From assembly GCF_051014445.1 (NCBI RefSeq), contig NC_135134.1, forward strand, positions 28,399,672 through 28,463,671: 64,000 nucleotides of DNA, given 5' to 3'. Shown here one piece after another: positions 7,441 to 16,094 of this stretch. Position numbers and translations under genes: made by a program. This DNA comes from Colletes latitarsis (Eukaryota; Arthropoda; Insecta; Hymenoptera; Colletidae). Numbering within the stretch: the stretch's first letter is position 1; every line of letters begins with the position of its first letter. The notes below the pieces were generated by a model that worked only from the letters and a program-made list of their open reading frames with translations, had not been told where the DNA came from and ran no database searches.

Positions 7441-10400
7441 CCGCCCCGCCTCCTCCTCCAGGCCAACCTCAACCACTGCCGCGCGGCACAGGACTTGATG
7501 TCCCAAGTCCTCGCGGAGTGGGGGGTTGGCCTGGCGGTCGCCGCCGAGCCGTACCGCGTCCCTGATCACCCTCATTGGGTGGGCGACGCGGACGGCTTGG
7601 TGGCGACGGTATGGGGAGGGGGCGACGGGTCCCCACCGTTCTCCTTGTTGGAGCGCGGTCGGGGATTCGTCGCCGTGGACTGGGGGGGAGTCGCTGTGGT
7701 GGGGTGCTACATTTCGCCCCGTAGCGGTCACGCTGCGTTCGAGCTGTACTTGGCCGAGGTCGCGGCATGCGTGCAGCGCTACGCGGCCCGGCCGGTGCTG
7801 GTCCTGGGGGATTTTAATGCCAAGTCGGTGGCTTGGGGATCCCCCAGGACCTCCGTTCGCGGCGGGATCCTGGGCGATTGGGCGGCGGGGCTCGACCTCC
7901 GGGTATTGAACCGGGGGTCGGAGCACACATGCGTGCGGCGATATGGGGGGTCCATCGTGGATGTTGGATTCGCGACCCCCAACGCCGTGCGCATGGTGTC
8001 GGGTTGGCACGTGGTCGCGGGGGCAGAGACACTCTCCGATCACCGGTACATCCGGATGGAGGTCTCTGCCGCCGCGAGTGCATCCCGACACGGCCGCCTG
8101 CGTGGCACCCCACCACGCCGCTGGGCGCTTCGGCGCCTGGACAAGGACGCCCTGATGGCAGCTGCCCTCGCTGCAACTTGGCCGCAGGGAGCGGCCGAGT
8201 TGCCGAGCATAGTGGAGGAGGTCGCCCGGCTCGGAGCATTGGTCGCAGGTATTTGCGACGCGGCGATGCCTCGGGTCGGGCGGGCTTCTCCTCGCCGGGC
8301 GGTGTACTGGTGGTCGGACGCGATCGCGGAGTTGCGAGTCGCGACTGTCCGCGCCCGACGCCAGTACACCCGCGCGCGCCGTCGTCAACGTACAGGCGAC
8401 GGCGTGGCGCGAGCGAGGGCAGCTGATGACCTGTATGGAGCATACCGCGTGGCGCGGGTTGCTCTGCAGGTCGCCATCAAACGGGCCAAGACCCAGGCAT
8501 GGAAGGAGCTCCTCCAGACCCTTGATGACGATCCATGGGGGCGCCCATATAAGGTGGTGCTGAATAAGCTCCGCCCGTGGGCGCCCCCCGTCACCGAGGG
8601 TCTTGACCCCCGGCTGCTGGAGGACGTGGTCAATACACTCTTCCCAATTGGGGAGAGGGGACCGCGTCCTCCGGCGGCGGCGGCTGTCCCAGTGGAGTGG
8701 ACGGCCGAGCTGGGGGTCACGCAGGAGGAGCTGGCAGCGGCCATCAGACGGCTCGGGGTACGTAACACGGCCCCGGGTCCGGATGGTGTGCCCGGCCGGG
8801 TTTGGGTCTTGACCCAGGGCGTCCTTGGGGCCGACCTCAGGCGGTTGTTCGACCGCTGCCTGAGGGACGGGCGATTCCCCCCCAGTTGGAAGGTGGCGAG
8901 GATGGTCCTCCTCCGGAAGGAGGGTCGGCCCGCGGAGTCTCCCTCCGCATACCGGCCCATTTGTCTCCTCGACGAGGTGGGCAAGCTCTTCGAGCGTGTG
9001 ATTGCTGCCCGCCTCGTCGAGCACCTGTCGCGGGGTGATCCCGGTCTGGCCGACTGCCAGTTCGGTTTCCGGGGGGGCCGATCGACTATCGACGCGATAG
9101 GTCGTGTGAGGGCCCTCTCGGAGGCGGCCGTCTCCCGGGGAGGGATGGCATTGGCAATATCCTTGGATATTGCCAATGCCATTAACACCCTCCCCTGGGA
9201 AGAGATAAGGAGGGGACTCGAATATCATCGAGTCCCCCCTTGTCTCAGGGCGGTCGTCGGGGATTATCTCCGCGGCAGGTGGATCGAGTATCCGGGCCGG
9301 GATGGTGATATGCGGAGGGAGGTGTACTGCGGTGTTCCGCAGGGGTCGGTCCTCGGGCCACTCCTGTGGAACATCGCGTACGACTCGGTGTTGCGGGCCG
9401 GCCTCCCCGACGGCGTCAGCACGGTGTGTTATGCGGATGACACACTGGTGCTGGCCGTCGGGGCGCACTGGGGGAGGGCCATGCGTCGCGCGGAGGAGGG
9501 GTCGCAACGCGTCGTCGACCGGATCAGGGGGATGGGGATAACGGTGGCGGTCCATAAGACCGAGGTTATTGCGTTTCATTCACCTCGGCAGGATCCGCCA
9601 CCCCCTCTGATTCGGGTGGGTGGGGCTGACATCGAGGTGAAGCCCCAGATCAGGTATCTAGGGCTGATCCTCGATAGCCACTGGCGTTTCGAGAAGCATT
9701 TCCGCTGCCTGGTCCCCCGGTTGGAAAGGATGGTTGCGGCTCTGGGCCGGATCCTGCCCAACCTGGGGGGCCCGGCGGGCCGAGTTCGTCGCCTCTATGT
9801 GGCAGTGGTCCAGTCGGTGGCCCTATACGGGGCCCCCGTCTGGGCGGACGACCTGGCTGCCTCCCGGCGCAGCATGACTATGCTGCGTCGGGTGCAGAGG
9901 CGCATGGCGCTCAGGGTCGTCCGCGGGTATCGGACCATGTCACATGAGGCGGCGACGGTTCTAGCGGGGATGCCGCCCATGGACCTGCTCGCGCGGTCGC
10001 ACGCGGTGATGTACCGCCACCGCGTCGACCGTCGCGCGGGGGTGGGGGCGGTCCCGGGCGGGCAGGAACCTGCTTGGGGCGATTTGAAGCGCCAGGCCCG
10101 GCAGTCCGTGTTGTTCGCGTGGCAGGAGCGGCTGGCTCTGCCAACCGCGGGGCACCGGACTGTCGGGGCTGTTCGGCCACTCCTGAAGGAGTGGCTGGAC
10201 AGAGGCCATGGCAGCCTCACCTACCGGCTGGCACAGGTATTTTCCGGGCATGGCAGCTTCGGAAGATACCTGTGCCGGATAGGGAAGGAGCCGACGGCGC
10301 ATTGCTGCCACTGCGACGCTGAGCAGGACACGGCGGATCATACCCTGGAGGTATGCCCCGCGTGGGAGGGGGAGCGCCGTGTCCTGGTCGGCGTCGTCGG

Positions 10401-10620
10401 GCGGGATGTCTCGCTGCCGGGCGTGGTGCGCGCCATGCTCGGCAGCGAGGAGAAGTGGAGGGCCGTGGCCTCCTTCTGCGAGAACGTAATGTTGCAGAAG
10501 GAGGCCGCGGGGAGGGAGCGCGAGCTTCAGCGGCGTGCTGAAGCGCGCGTTCGTGCGGTGGCCCGAGGTCGTCGCCCGGTCGCGAGGCGTCGCGGGCGGC
10601 CGCCTCGGCGTGGCGGATGA
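7438..10620 (+). CDS. ORF2, endonuclease-reverse transcriptase of the R1-clade element
   Basis: 1060 residues, the normal length for R1 ORF2, with no stop or frameshift. Residues 1 to about 220 form an APE-type endonuclease. Visible catalytic positions are Glu37 (AEPYRVP), Asp124 and Asn126 (LGDFNAKS), and Asp200-His201 (SDHRYIRME). Reverse transcriptase spans about 430-710: NTAPGPDGVPG (443 onward), AYRPICLLDEVGKLFE, QFGFRGGRST, motif A SLDIANAIN with Asp577, PQGSVLGPLLWN (about 634 onward), and the active site CYADDT with Asp667 and Asp668. The C-terminus carries CX2CX8HX4C (C956, C959, H968, C973), the zinc motif common in this clade. The enzyme would nick satellite DNA and prime cDNA synthesis from the 3' UTR. 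Motif A has Ile582 where R1 relatives usually have Phe, and that codon sits in one arm of a 36-base palindrome. Confidence 0.96.
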   Translation: MPPRLLLQANLNHCRAAQDLMSQVLAEWGVGLAVAAEPYRVPDHPHWVGDADGLVATVWGGGDGSPPFSLLERGRGFVAVDWGGVAVVGCYISPRSGHAAFELYLAEVAACVQRYAARPVLVLGDFNAKSVAWGSPRTSVRGGILGDWAAGLDLRVLNRGSEHTCVRRYGGSIVDVGFATPNAVRMVSGWHVVAGAETLSDHRYIRMEVSAAASASRHGRLRGTPPRRWALRRLDKDALMAAALAATWPQGAAELPSIVEEVARLGALVAGICDAAMPRVGRASPRRAVYWWSDAIAELRVATVRARRQYTRARRRQRTGDGVARARAADDLYGAYRVARVALQVAIKRAKTQAWKELLQTLDDDPWGRPYKVVLNKLRPWAPPVTEGLDPRLLEDVVNTLFPIGERGPRPPAAAAVPVEWTAELGVTQEELAAAIRRLGVRNTAPGPDGVPGRVWVLTQGVLGADLRRLFDRCLRDGRFPPSWKVARMVLLRKEGRPAESPSAYRPICLLDEVGKLFERVIAARLVEHLSRGDPGLADCQFGFRGGRSTIDAIGRVRALSEAAVSRGGMALAISLDIANAINTLPWEEIRRGLEYHRVPPCLRAVVGDYLRGRWIEYPGRDGDMRREVYCGVPQGSVLGPLLWNIAYDSVLRAGLPDGVSTVCYADDTLVLAVGAHWGRAMRRAEEGSQRVVDRIRGMGITVAVHKTEVIAFHSPRQDPPPPLIRVGGADIEVKPQIRYLGLILDSHWRFEKHFRCLVPRLERMVAALGRILPNLGGPAGRVRRLYVAVVQSVALYGAPVWADDLAASRRSMTMLRRVQRRMALRVVRGYRTMSHEAATVLAGMPPMDLLARSHAVMYRHRVDRRAGVGAVPGGQEPAWGDLKRQARQSVLFAWQERLALPTAGHRTVGAVRPLLKEWLDRGHGSLTYRLAQVFSGHGSFGRYLCRIGKEPTAHCCHCDAEQDTADHTLEVCPAWEGERRVLVGVVGRDVSLPGVVRAMLGSEEKWRAVASFCENVMLQKEAAGRERELQRRAEARVRAVARGRRPVARRRGRPPRRGG
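8173..8203 (+). other. 13-bp inverted repeat in ORF2
   Basis: GCAACTTGGCCGC (8173-8185) and GCGGCCGAGTTGC (8191-8203), loop aggga. The single mismatch is T opposite G, compatible with a U-G pair. Confidence 0.85.
8301..8370 (+). other. Long inverted repeat in ORF2 (arms about 22 bases)
   Basis: Arms 8301-8322 and 8350-8370. The outer 10 bp (GGTGTACTGG/CCAGTACACC) are perfect; the inner part has one mismatch and a one-base length difference. Confidence 0.8.
8537..8588 (+). other. 11-bp perfect inverted repeat in ORF2
   Basis: GGGGGCGCCCA (8537-8547) and its exact complement (8578-8588) with a 30-base loop, in the region between endonuclease and RT. Confidence 0.8.
8835..8865 (+). other. Inverted repeat in the ORF2 RT region
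   Basis: CCTCAGGCGGT (8835-8845) and ACCGCTGCCTGAGG (8852-8865): 11 pairs with a 3-base bulge, loop tgttcg. Confidence 0.75.
8968..9021 (+). other. 16-bp inverted repeat in the ORF2 RT region
   Basis: CTCGACGAGGTGGGCA (8968-8983) and TGCCCGCCTCGTCGAG (9006-9021). There is one mismatch, T opposite G. The loop contains its own GCTC-TTC-GAGC mini-hairpin. Confidence 0.88.
9133..9200 (+). other. 68-base hairpin over RT motif A codons
   Basis: Inner arms ATGGCATTGGCAATATCC (9145-9162) and its exact complement (9165-9182) around tt. The stem continues with TCCCGGGGAGGG (9133-9144) against CCCTCCCC and GGGA (9188-9200), with a 5-base bulge (9183-9187) and a one-base bulge (9196). About 30 pairs in all. 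It codes for residues around Asp577. Confidence 0.93.
9207..9241 (+). other. 14-bp hairpin next to the motif A hairpin
   Basis: AAGG and GGGGACTCGA (9207-9221, A bulged at 9211) pair with TCGAGTCCCC and CCTT (9228-9241), loop atatca. It starts seven bases after the previous hairpin. Confidence 0.85.
9417..9453 (+). other. Hairpin enclosing the YADD active-site codons
   Basis: CAGCAC and GTGTGT (9417-9429) pair with ACACAC and GTGCTG (9440-9453) across a 1x2 internal loop. The Tyr-Ala-Asp-Asp codons (9430-9441) lie mainly in the loop. Confidence 0.75.
9863..9892 (+). other. 13-bp inverted repeat in ORF2
   Basis: CCCGGCGCAGCAT (9863-9875) and ATGCTGCGTCGGG (9880-9892), loop gact. The only mismatch is G opposite T. 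CTGC/GCAG (9857-9860/9894-9897) can extend it. Confidence 0.85.
9990..10038 (+). other. Long inverted repeat in ORF2
   Basis: Arms 9990-10008 and 10018-10038 pair over about 17 positions with one- and two-base bulges. Confidence 0.75.
10171..10200 (+). other. 14-bp hairpin in ORF2
   Basis: GTTCGGCCACTCCT (10171-10184) and AGGAGTGGCTGGAC (10187-10200). The inner 9 bp are perfect and both outer mismatches are G/T combinations that would pair in RNA. Confidence 0.85.
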
Positions 10621-11136
10621 CCTAGGCTGGGAGGGGGGTCCTGAGGGGACCCTCCTCCCGCCAGGCGGCGCCGGGTCGGACCGGTTGGGGGTAGGAGTGC
10701 CTTCCCCTACCGGTCCGACGCAAGGGGAGGCAACCTCGGCGGTCTGGTGCGGCCATGAACGCCCGGCCGCCGAGGGATGGAAACGGGGTCGCGGGCGGTT
10801 GCGAGTTGGGGCTCGCAGCCGCCACTAAACGCGGCCCCGGGACGGATAGCGGCGGGATGGGGTGGCCCCGTCCCGCCGCTATGAGGCAGTGTGTCTACTG
10901 GGGGGACCGATTGTCCCCCCGGGGGATGGGCGCGAAAGCGCGGGCACGGGGAGGATACCGGAAGAATGCTTCGAGCGATTCCCGGTATCCTCCCAAAGCG
11001 TGCCGAAGGGTCACCGTGGGGTTTTTAGTGGGTAGGTCCCGCGCCTGACGTTGTACGGGCGCGGGGAATCCCACACACGCCTCCCACCTCTCCCCAAGGA
11101 GGTGGGAGGGAGTCTTTCGAGGATTTTCCCCACGAC
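10621..11136 (+). other. 3' UTR made almost entirely of consecutive stem-loops
   Basis: Nine hairpins in order (arm/arm): 10629-10641/10647-10659; 10675-10685/10709-10719 (GTCGGACCGGT, perfect); 10734-10742/10767-10775; 10794-10805/10812-10823; 10846-10862/10866-10882 (17 bp, one T opposite G); 10900-10907/10913-10920; 10943-10961/10982-11004 (13 bp perfect plus 6 bp, 4-base bulge); about 11027-11073; 11080-11090/11099-11109 (CCTCCCACCTC, perfect). The 3' UTR of R1-clade elements is where the element's own reverse transcriptase recognises its RNA, so structure is expected, but such a dense and regular series is unusual. The last bases before the tail are cacgac. Confidence 0.9.
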
Positions 11137-11160
11137 AAAAAAAAAAAAAAAAAAAAAAAA
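11137..11160 (+). other. Poly(A) tail of the R1-clade element
   Basis: A run of 24 A directly after cacgac and directly before the right target duplication. It marks the 3' end created by target-primed reverse transcription. One or two of the last A could belong to the target. Confidence 0.95.
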
Positions 11161-11174
11161 AGTATGACCCTGAT
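11161..11174 (+). repeat. Target-site duplication, right copy
   Basis: agtatgaccctgat, identical to 5163-5176. The monomer then continues gagtgcaaatccaagg, so removing the element restores an ordinary satellite monomer like that at 11513 onward. Confidence 0.93.
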
Positions 11175-13529
11175 GAGTGCAAATCCAAGGTCTAACCTAG
11201 GCCTAACATGTGTTATCCTCTAAAATATTGATCGAAACCAGGTTTAATGGACTGTTTCAGTGTGATACCACATTACCACGCGATCCAAACCAGAAAAAGC
11301 CCGGGATCTGGCCAACAAGTATGCGGAAAATGCGAAAGTATGAGCCTGATATGGGCAAATCCCAGACCTAATCCAGACCTAACATGCGTTTTCCCCTAAA
11401 ATATTGATCGAGACCAGGTTCAGTCGACTGTTTCAGTGTGGTACCACATTGCTACGTGATCCGAACCAGAAAAAACCCGGGTTCTGTTCAACAAGTATGT
11501 GAAGAATGCGAAAGTATGACCCTGATGAGTGCAAATCCAAGGTCTAACCTAGACCTAACATGTGACATCCTCTAAAATATTGATCGAAACCAGGTTTAAT
11601 GGTCTGTTTCAGTGTGGTACCACATTACTACGTGATCCAAACCAAAAAAAGACCAGAATCTGGCCAACAAGTATGAGAAATATGCGAAAGTATGACCCTG
11701 ATGAGGGAAAATCCCAGACCTAATCCAGACTTAACATGCGTTATCCTCTAAAATATTGATCGAAACCAGGCTTATTGGACTGTTTCAGTGTGGTACCACA
11801 TTACTACGTGCTCCAAACCGAAAAAAGCCCAGAATCTGGCCATCGTGTATGAGAAATATGCGAATGTATGAGCCTGATGACTGCAAATCCCAACCCTAAC
11901 CTAGACCTAACATTCGTTATCCTCTAAAATATTGATCGAGACCAGGTTTAGTCGACTGTTTCAGTGTGGTACCACATTACTACGTGATCCAAGCCAAAAA
12001 AAGCCCAGAATCTAGCCATCAAGTATGAGAAATATGCGAAAGTATGAGCCTGATGAGTGCAAATCCCAGAACTAACCTAGACCTAACATGTGTTATCCTC
12101 TAAAATATTGATCGAGACCAGGTTTAATTTGACAGTTTCAGTGTGGTACCACATAACTACGTGATCCAAACCAGAGAAAGCCCAGGATCTGGCCAACAAG
12201 CATGAGAAATATGCGAAAGTATGAGCATGATGAGAGCAAATCCCAGACCTAACCTAGACCTAACATGCGTTATCCACTAAAATATTGATCGTGCCCAGGT
12301 TTAGTCGACTGTTTCGGTGTGGTACCACATTACTACGTGATCCAATCCAGAAAAAGCCCAGAATCTCGCCATCAAGTAAGAGATATATGCGAAAGTATGA
12401 GCCTGAGGAGGGCAAATCCTAGACCCAACTCAGACTTAACATGTGTTATCCTCTAAAATATTGATCGAAACCAGGTTTAATGGACTGTTTCAGTGTGGTA
12501 CCACATTCCTACGTGATCCAAAGCAGAAAAAGGCCAGGATCTGGCCATCAAGTATGAGAAATATGCGAAAGTATGAGCCTGATGAGGGAAAATCCCAGAC
12601 CTAATCCAGACCTAACATGCGTTATCCTCTAAAATATCGATCGAAGCAAGTTTTAATCGACTGTTTCAGTGTGGTACCACACTACTATGTGATCCATACC
12701 AGAAAAAACCCAGGATCTGTTCAACAAGTATGTGAAGAATGCGAAAGTATGAGCATGATGAGAGCAAATCCCATACATAATCCAGACCTAACATGCATTA
12801 TCCACTAAAATATTGATCGTGACCAGGCTTAGTCGACTGTTTCGGTGTGGTACCACGTTACTACGTGATCCAATCCAGAAAAAGCCCAGAATCTGGCCAT
12901 CAAGTAAGAGATATATGCGAAAGTATGAGCCTGATGAGGGCAAATCCTAGACCCAACTCAGACTAAACATGCGTTATCCTCTAAAATATTCATCGAAACC
13001 AGGTTTAGTCGACTGTTTCAGTGTGGTACCATATTACTACGTGGTCCATACCAGAAAAAGCCCAGGATCGGGCCATCAAGTATGAGAAATATGCGAAAGT
13101 ATGAGCCTGATGAGTGCAATCCCAGACCTAACCTAGACCTAACATGCGTTATCCTCTAAAATATTGATCCAAACCAGGTTTATTGGACTGTTTCAGTGTG
13201 GTACCACATTACTACGTGATCCAAACCGAAAAAAGCCCAGAATCTGGCCATCATGAATCAGAAATATGCGAATGTATGAGCCTGTTGACTGCAAATCCCA
13301 ACCCTAACCTAGACCTAACATGCGTTATCCTCTAAAATATTGATAGTGACCAGGTTTAGTCGACTGTTTCAGTGTGGTACCACATTACTACGTGATCCAA
13401 TCCAGTGAAAGCCCAGGGTCTGGCCAACAAGAATGAGAAATATGCAAAAGTATGGGCCTGATGAGAGGAAATCCCAGACCTAACCTAGACCTAACATGCG
13501 TTATCCTCTAAAATTTTGATCGAAACCAG

Positions 13530-16094
13530 GTTTAATGGACTGTTTCAGTGTGGTACCACATTACTACGTGATCCAAACCAAAAAAAGACCAGAATCTGGC
13601 CAACAAGTATGAGAAATATGCGAAAGTATGACCCTGATGAGAGAAAATCCCAGACCTAATCCAGAACTAACATGCGTTATGCTCTAAAATATTGATCGAG
13701 ACCAGGTTTAGTCGACTGTTTCAGTGTGATACCACATAACCACGTGATCCAAACCTGAAAAAGCCCGGGACCTGGCCGACAAGTATGCGGAAAGTGTGAA
13801 TGTATGAGCCTGATGAGGGAAAATCCCAGACCTAATCCAGACCTAACATGCGTTATGCTCTAAAATATTGATCGAGACCAGGTTTAGTCGACTGTTTCAG
13901 TGAGGTACCACATTACTACGTGATCCAAGCCAAAAAAAGCTCAGAATCTGGCCACCAAGTATGAGAAATATGCGAAAGTATGACCCTGATCAGGGAAAAT
14001 CCCAGAACTAATCCAGACCTAACATGCGTTATCCTCTAAAATACCGATCGAAACAAGGTTTAATCGACTGTTTCAGTGTGGTACCACATTCCTGTGTGAT
14101 CCAAACCAGAATAAGCAAAGGATCTGGCTAACAAGTAGGAGAAATATGCGAAAGTATGAGCCTCATGAGAGCAAATCCCGGACCTATCATAGACCCAACA
14201 TGCGTTATCCTCTGAAATATTGATCGAAACCAGGTTTAATGGACTGTCTCAGTTTGGTACCACATTGCTACGTGATCCAAACCAGAAAAAACCCGGGTTC
14301 TGTTCAACAAGTATGTGAAGAATGCGAAAGTATGAGACTGATGAGGGCAAATCCCATACCTAGTCCAGACCTAACATGCGTTATCCACTAAAATATTGAT
14401 CGAGACCAGGCTTAGTCGACTGTTTCAGTGTGGTACCACATTACTACGCGATCCAATCCAGAAAAAGCCCAGAATCTGGCCATCCAGTAAGAGATATATG
14501 CGAAAGTATGAGCCTGATGAGGGCAAATCCTAGACCCAACTCAGGCTTAACATGTGTTACCCTCTAAAATATTGATCGAAACCAGGTTTAATGGACTGTT
14601 TCAGTGTGGTACCTCATTACTACTTGATCCAAACCAAAAAAAGCCCAGATTCTGGCAATCAAGTATGAGAAATATGCGAAAGTATGAGCCTGATGTGGGC
14701 AAATCCCAGACCTAATCCAGACCTAACATGCGTTATGCTCTAATATATTGATCGAGACCAGGTTTAGTCGGCTGTTTCAGTGTGGTACCACATTACTACG
14801 TGGCCCATACCAGAAAAAGCCCAGGATCTGGCCACCAAGTATGAGAAATATGCGAAAGTATGAGCCTGATGAGTGCAAATCCCAGACCTAACCTAGACCG
14901 AACATGCATTATCCTCAAAAATATTGATCGTGACCAGGTTTAGTCGACTGTTTCAGTGTGGTACCACATTCCTACGTGATCCAAACCAGAAAAAGCCCAG
15001 CATCTGGCCATCAAGTATGAGAAATATGCGAAAGTATGAGCCTGATGAGTGCAAATCCCAGACCTAACCTAGACCTAACATGTGTTATCCTCTAAAATAT
15101 TGATAGTGACCAGGTTTAGTCGACTGTTTCAGTGTGGTACCACATTACTACGTGATCCAAGCCAAAAAAAGCCCAGAATCTGGCCACCAAGTATGAGAAA
15201 TATGCGAAAGTATGACCCAGATCAGGGAAAATCCCAGAACTAATCCAGACCTAACATGCGTTATCCTCTAAAATACCGATCGAAACAAGGTTTAATGGAC
15301 TGTTTCAGTGTGGTACCACATTACTACGTGATCCAAACCAAAAAAAGACCAGAATCTGGCCAACAAGTATGAGAAATATGCGAAAGTATGACCCTGATGA
15401 GAGAAAATCCCAGACCTAATCCAGAACTAACATGCGTTATGCTCTAAAATATTGATCGAGACCAGGTTTAGTCGACTGTTTCAGTGTGATACCACATAAC
15501 CACGTGATCCAAACCTGAAAAAGCCCGGGACCTGGCCGACAAGTATGCGGAAAGTGTGAATGTATGAGCCTGATGAGGGAAAATCCCAGACCTAATCCAG
15601 ACCTAACATGCGTTATGCTCTAAATTATTGATCGAGACCAGGTTTAGTCGACTGTTTCAGTGAGGTACCACATTACTACGTGATCCAAGCCAAAAAAAGC
15701 CCAGAATCTGGCCACCAAGTATGAGAAATATGCGAAAGTATGACCCAGATCAGGGAAAATCCCAGAACTAATCCAGACCTAACATGCGTTATCCTCTAAA
15801 ATACCGATCGAAACAAGGTTTAATCGACTGTTTCAGTGTGGTACCACATTCCTGTGTGATCCAAACCAGAATAAGCAAAGGATCTGGCTAACAAGTAAGA
15901 GAAATATGCGAAAGTATGAGCCTCATGAGAGCAAATCCCGGACCTATCATAGACCCAACATGCGTTATCCTCTAAAATATTGATCGAAACCAGGTTTAAT
16001 GGACTGTCTCAGTTTGGTACCACATTGCTACGTGATCCAAACCAGAAAAAACCCGGGTTCTGTTCAACAAGTATGTGAAGAATGCGAAAGTATG
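13530..16094 (+). repeat. Block duplication, offset 1760 bp (10 monomers)
   Basis: 13530-14334 and 15290-16094 share private variants, for example cctggccgacaagtatgcgg, gtgaggtaccac and aataagcaaagg, at a constant offset of 1760. Confidence 0.85.

Larger units (their letters stand above)
5177..11160 (+). mobile_element. Full-length R1-clade non-LTR retrotransposon inserted in the satellite
   Basis: A GC-rich insertion of about 6.0 kb in AT-richer satellite. It has a 14-bp target-site duplication on both sides, a 5' UTR, two reading frames joined by TAATG, a 3' UTR and a 24-base A tail. ORF1 has three zinc knuckles; ORF2 has an APE endonuclease at the N-terminus and reverse transcriptase. The ORF2 opening LLLQANLNHCRAAQDLM is diagnostic of the R1 clade (R1, SART, TRAS, Waldo and relatives). 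Both frames are uninterrupted and the duplication is perfect, so the insertion looks young. R1-clade elements are often site-specific; with one copy here I cannot tell whether this satellite is its regular target. Confidence 0.96.

Noticed and set aside
7435..9579. 714-codon open frame on the minus strand opposite ORF2, and a 448-codon one opposite ORF1 (5533-6879)
   Set aside because: GC-rich sequence has few stops on either strand. The plus-strand frames have clear domain motifs; the antisense products show none.
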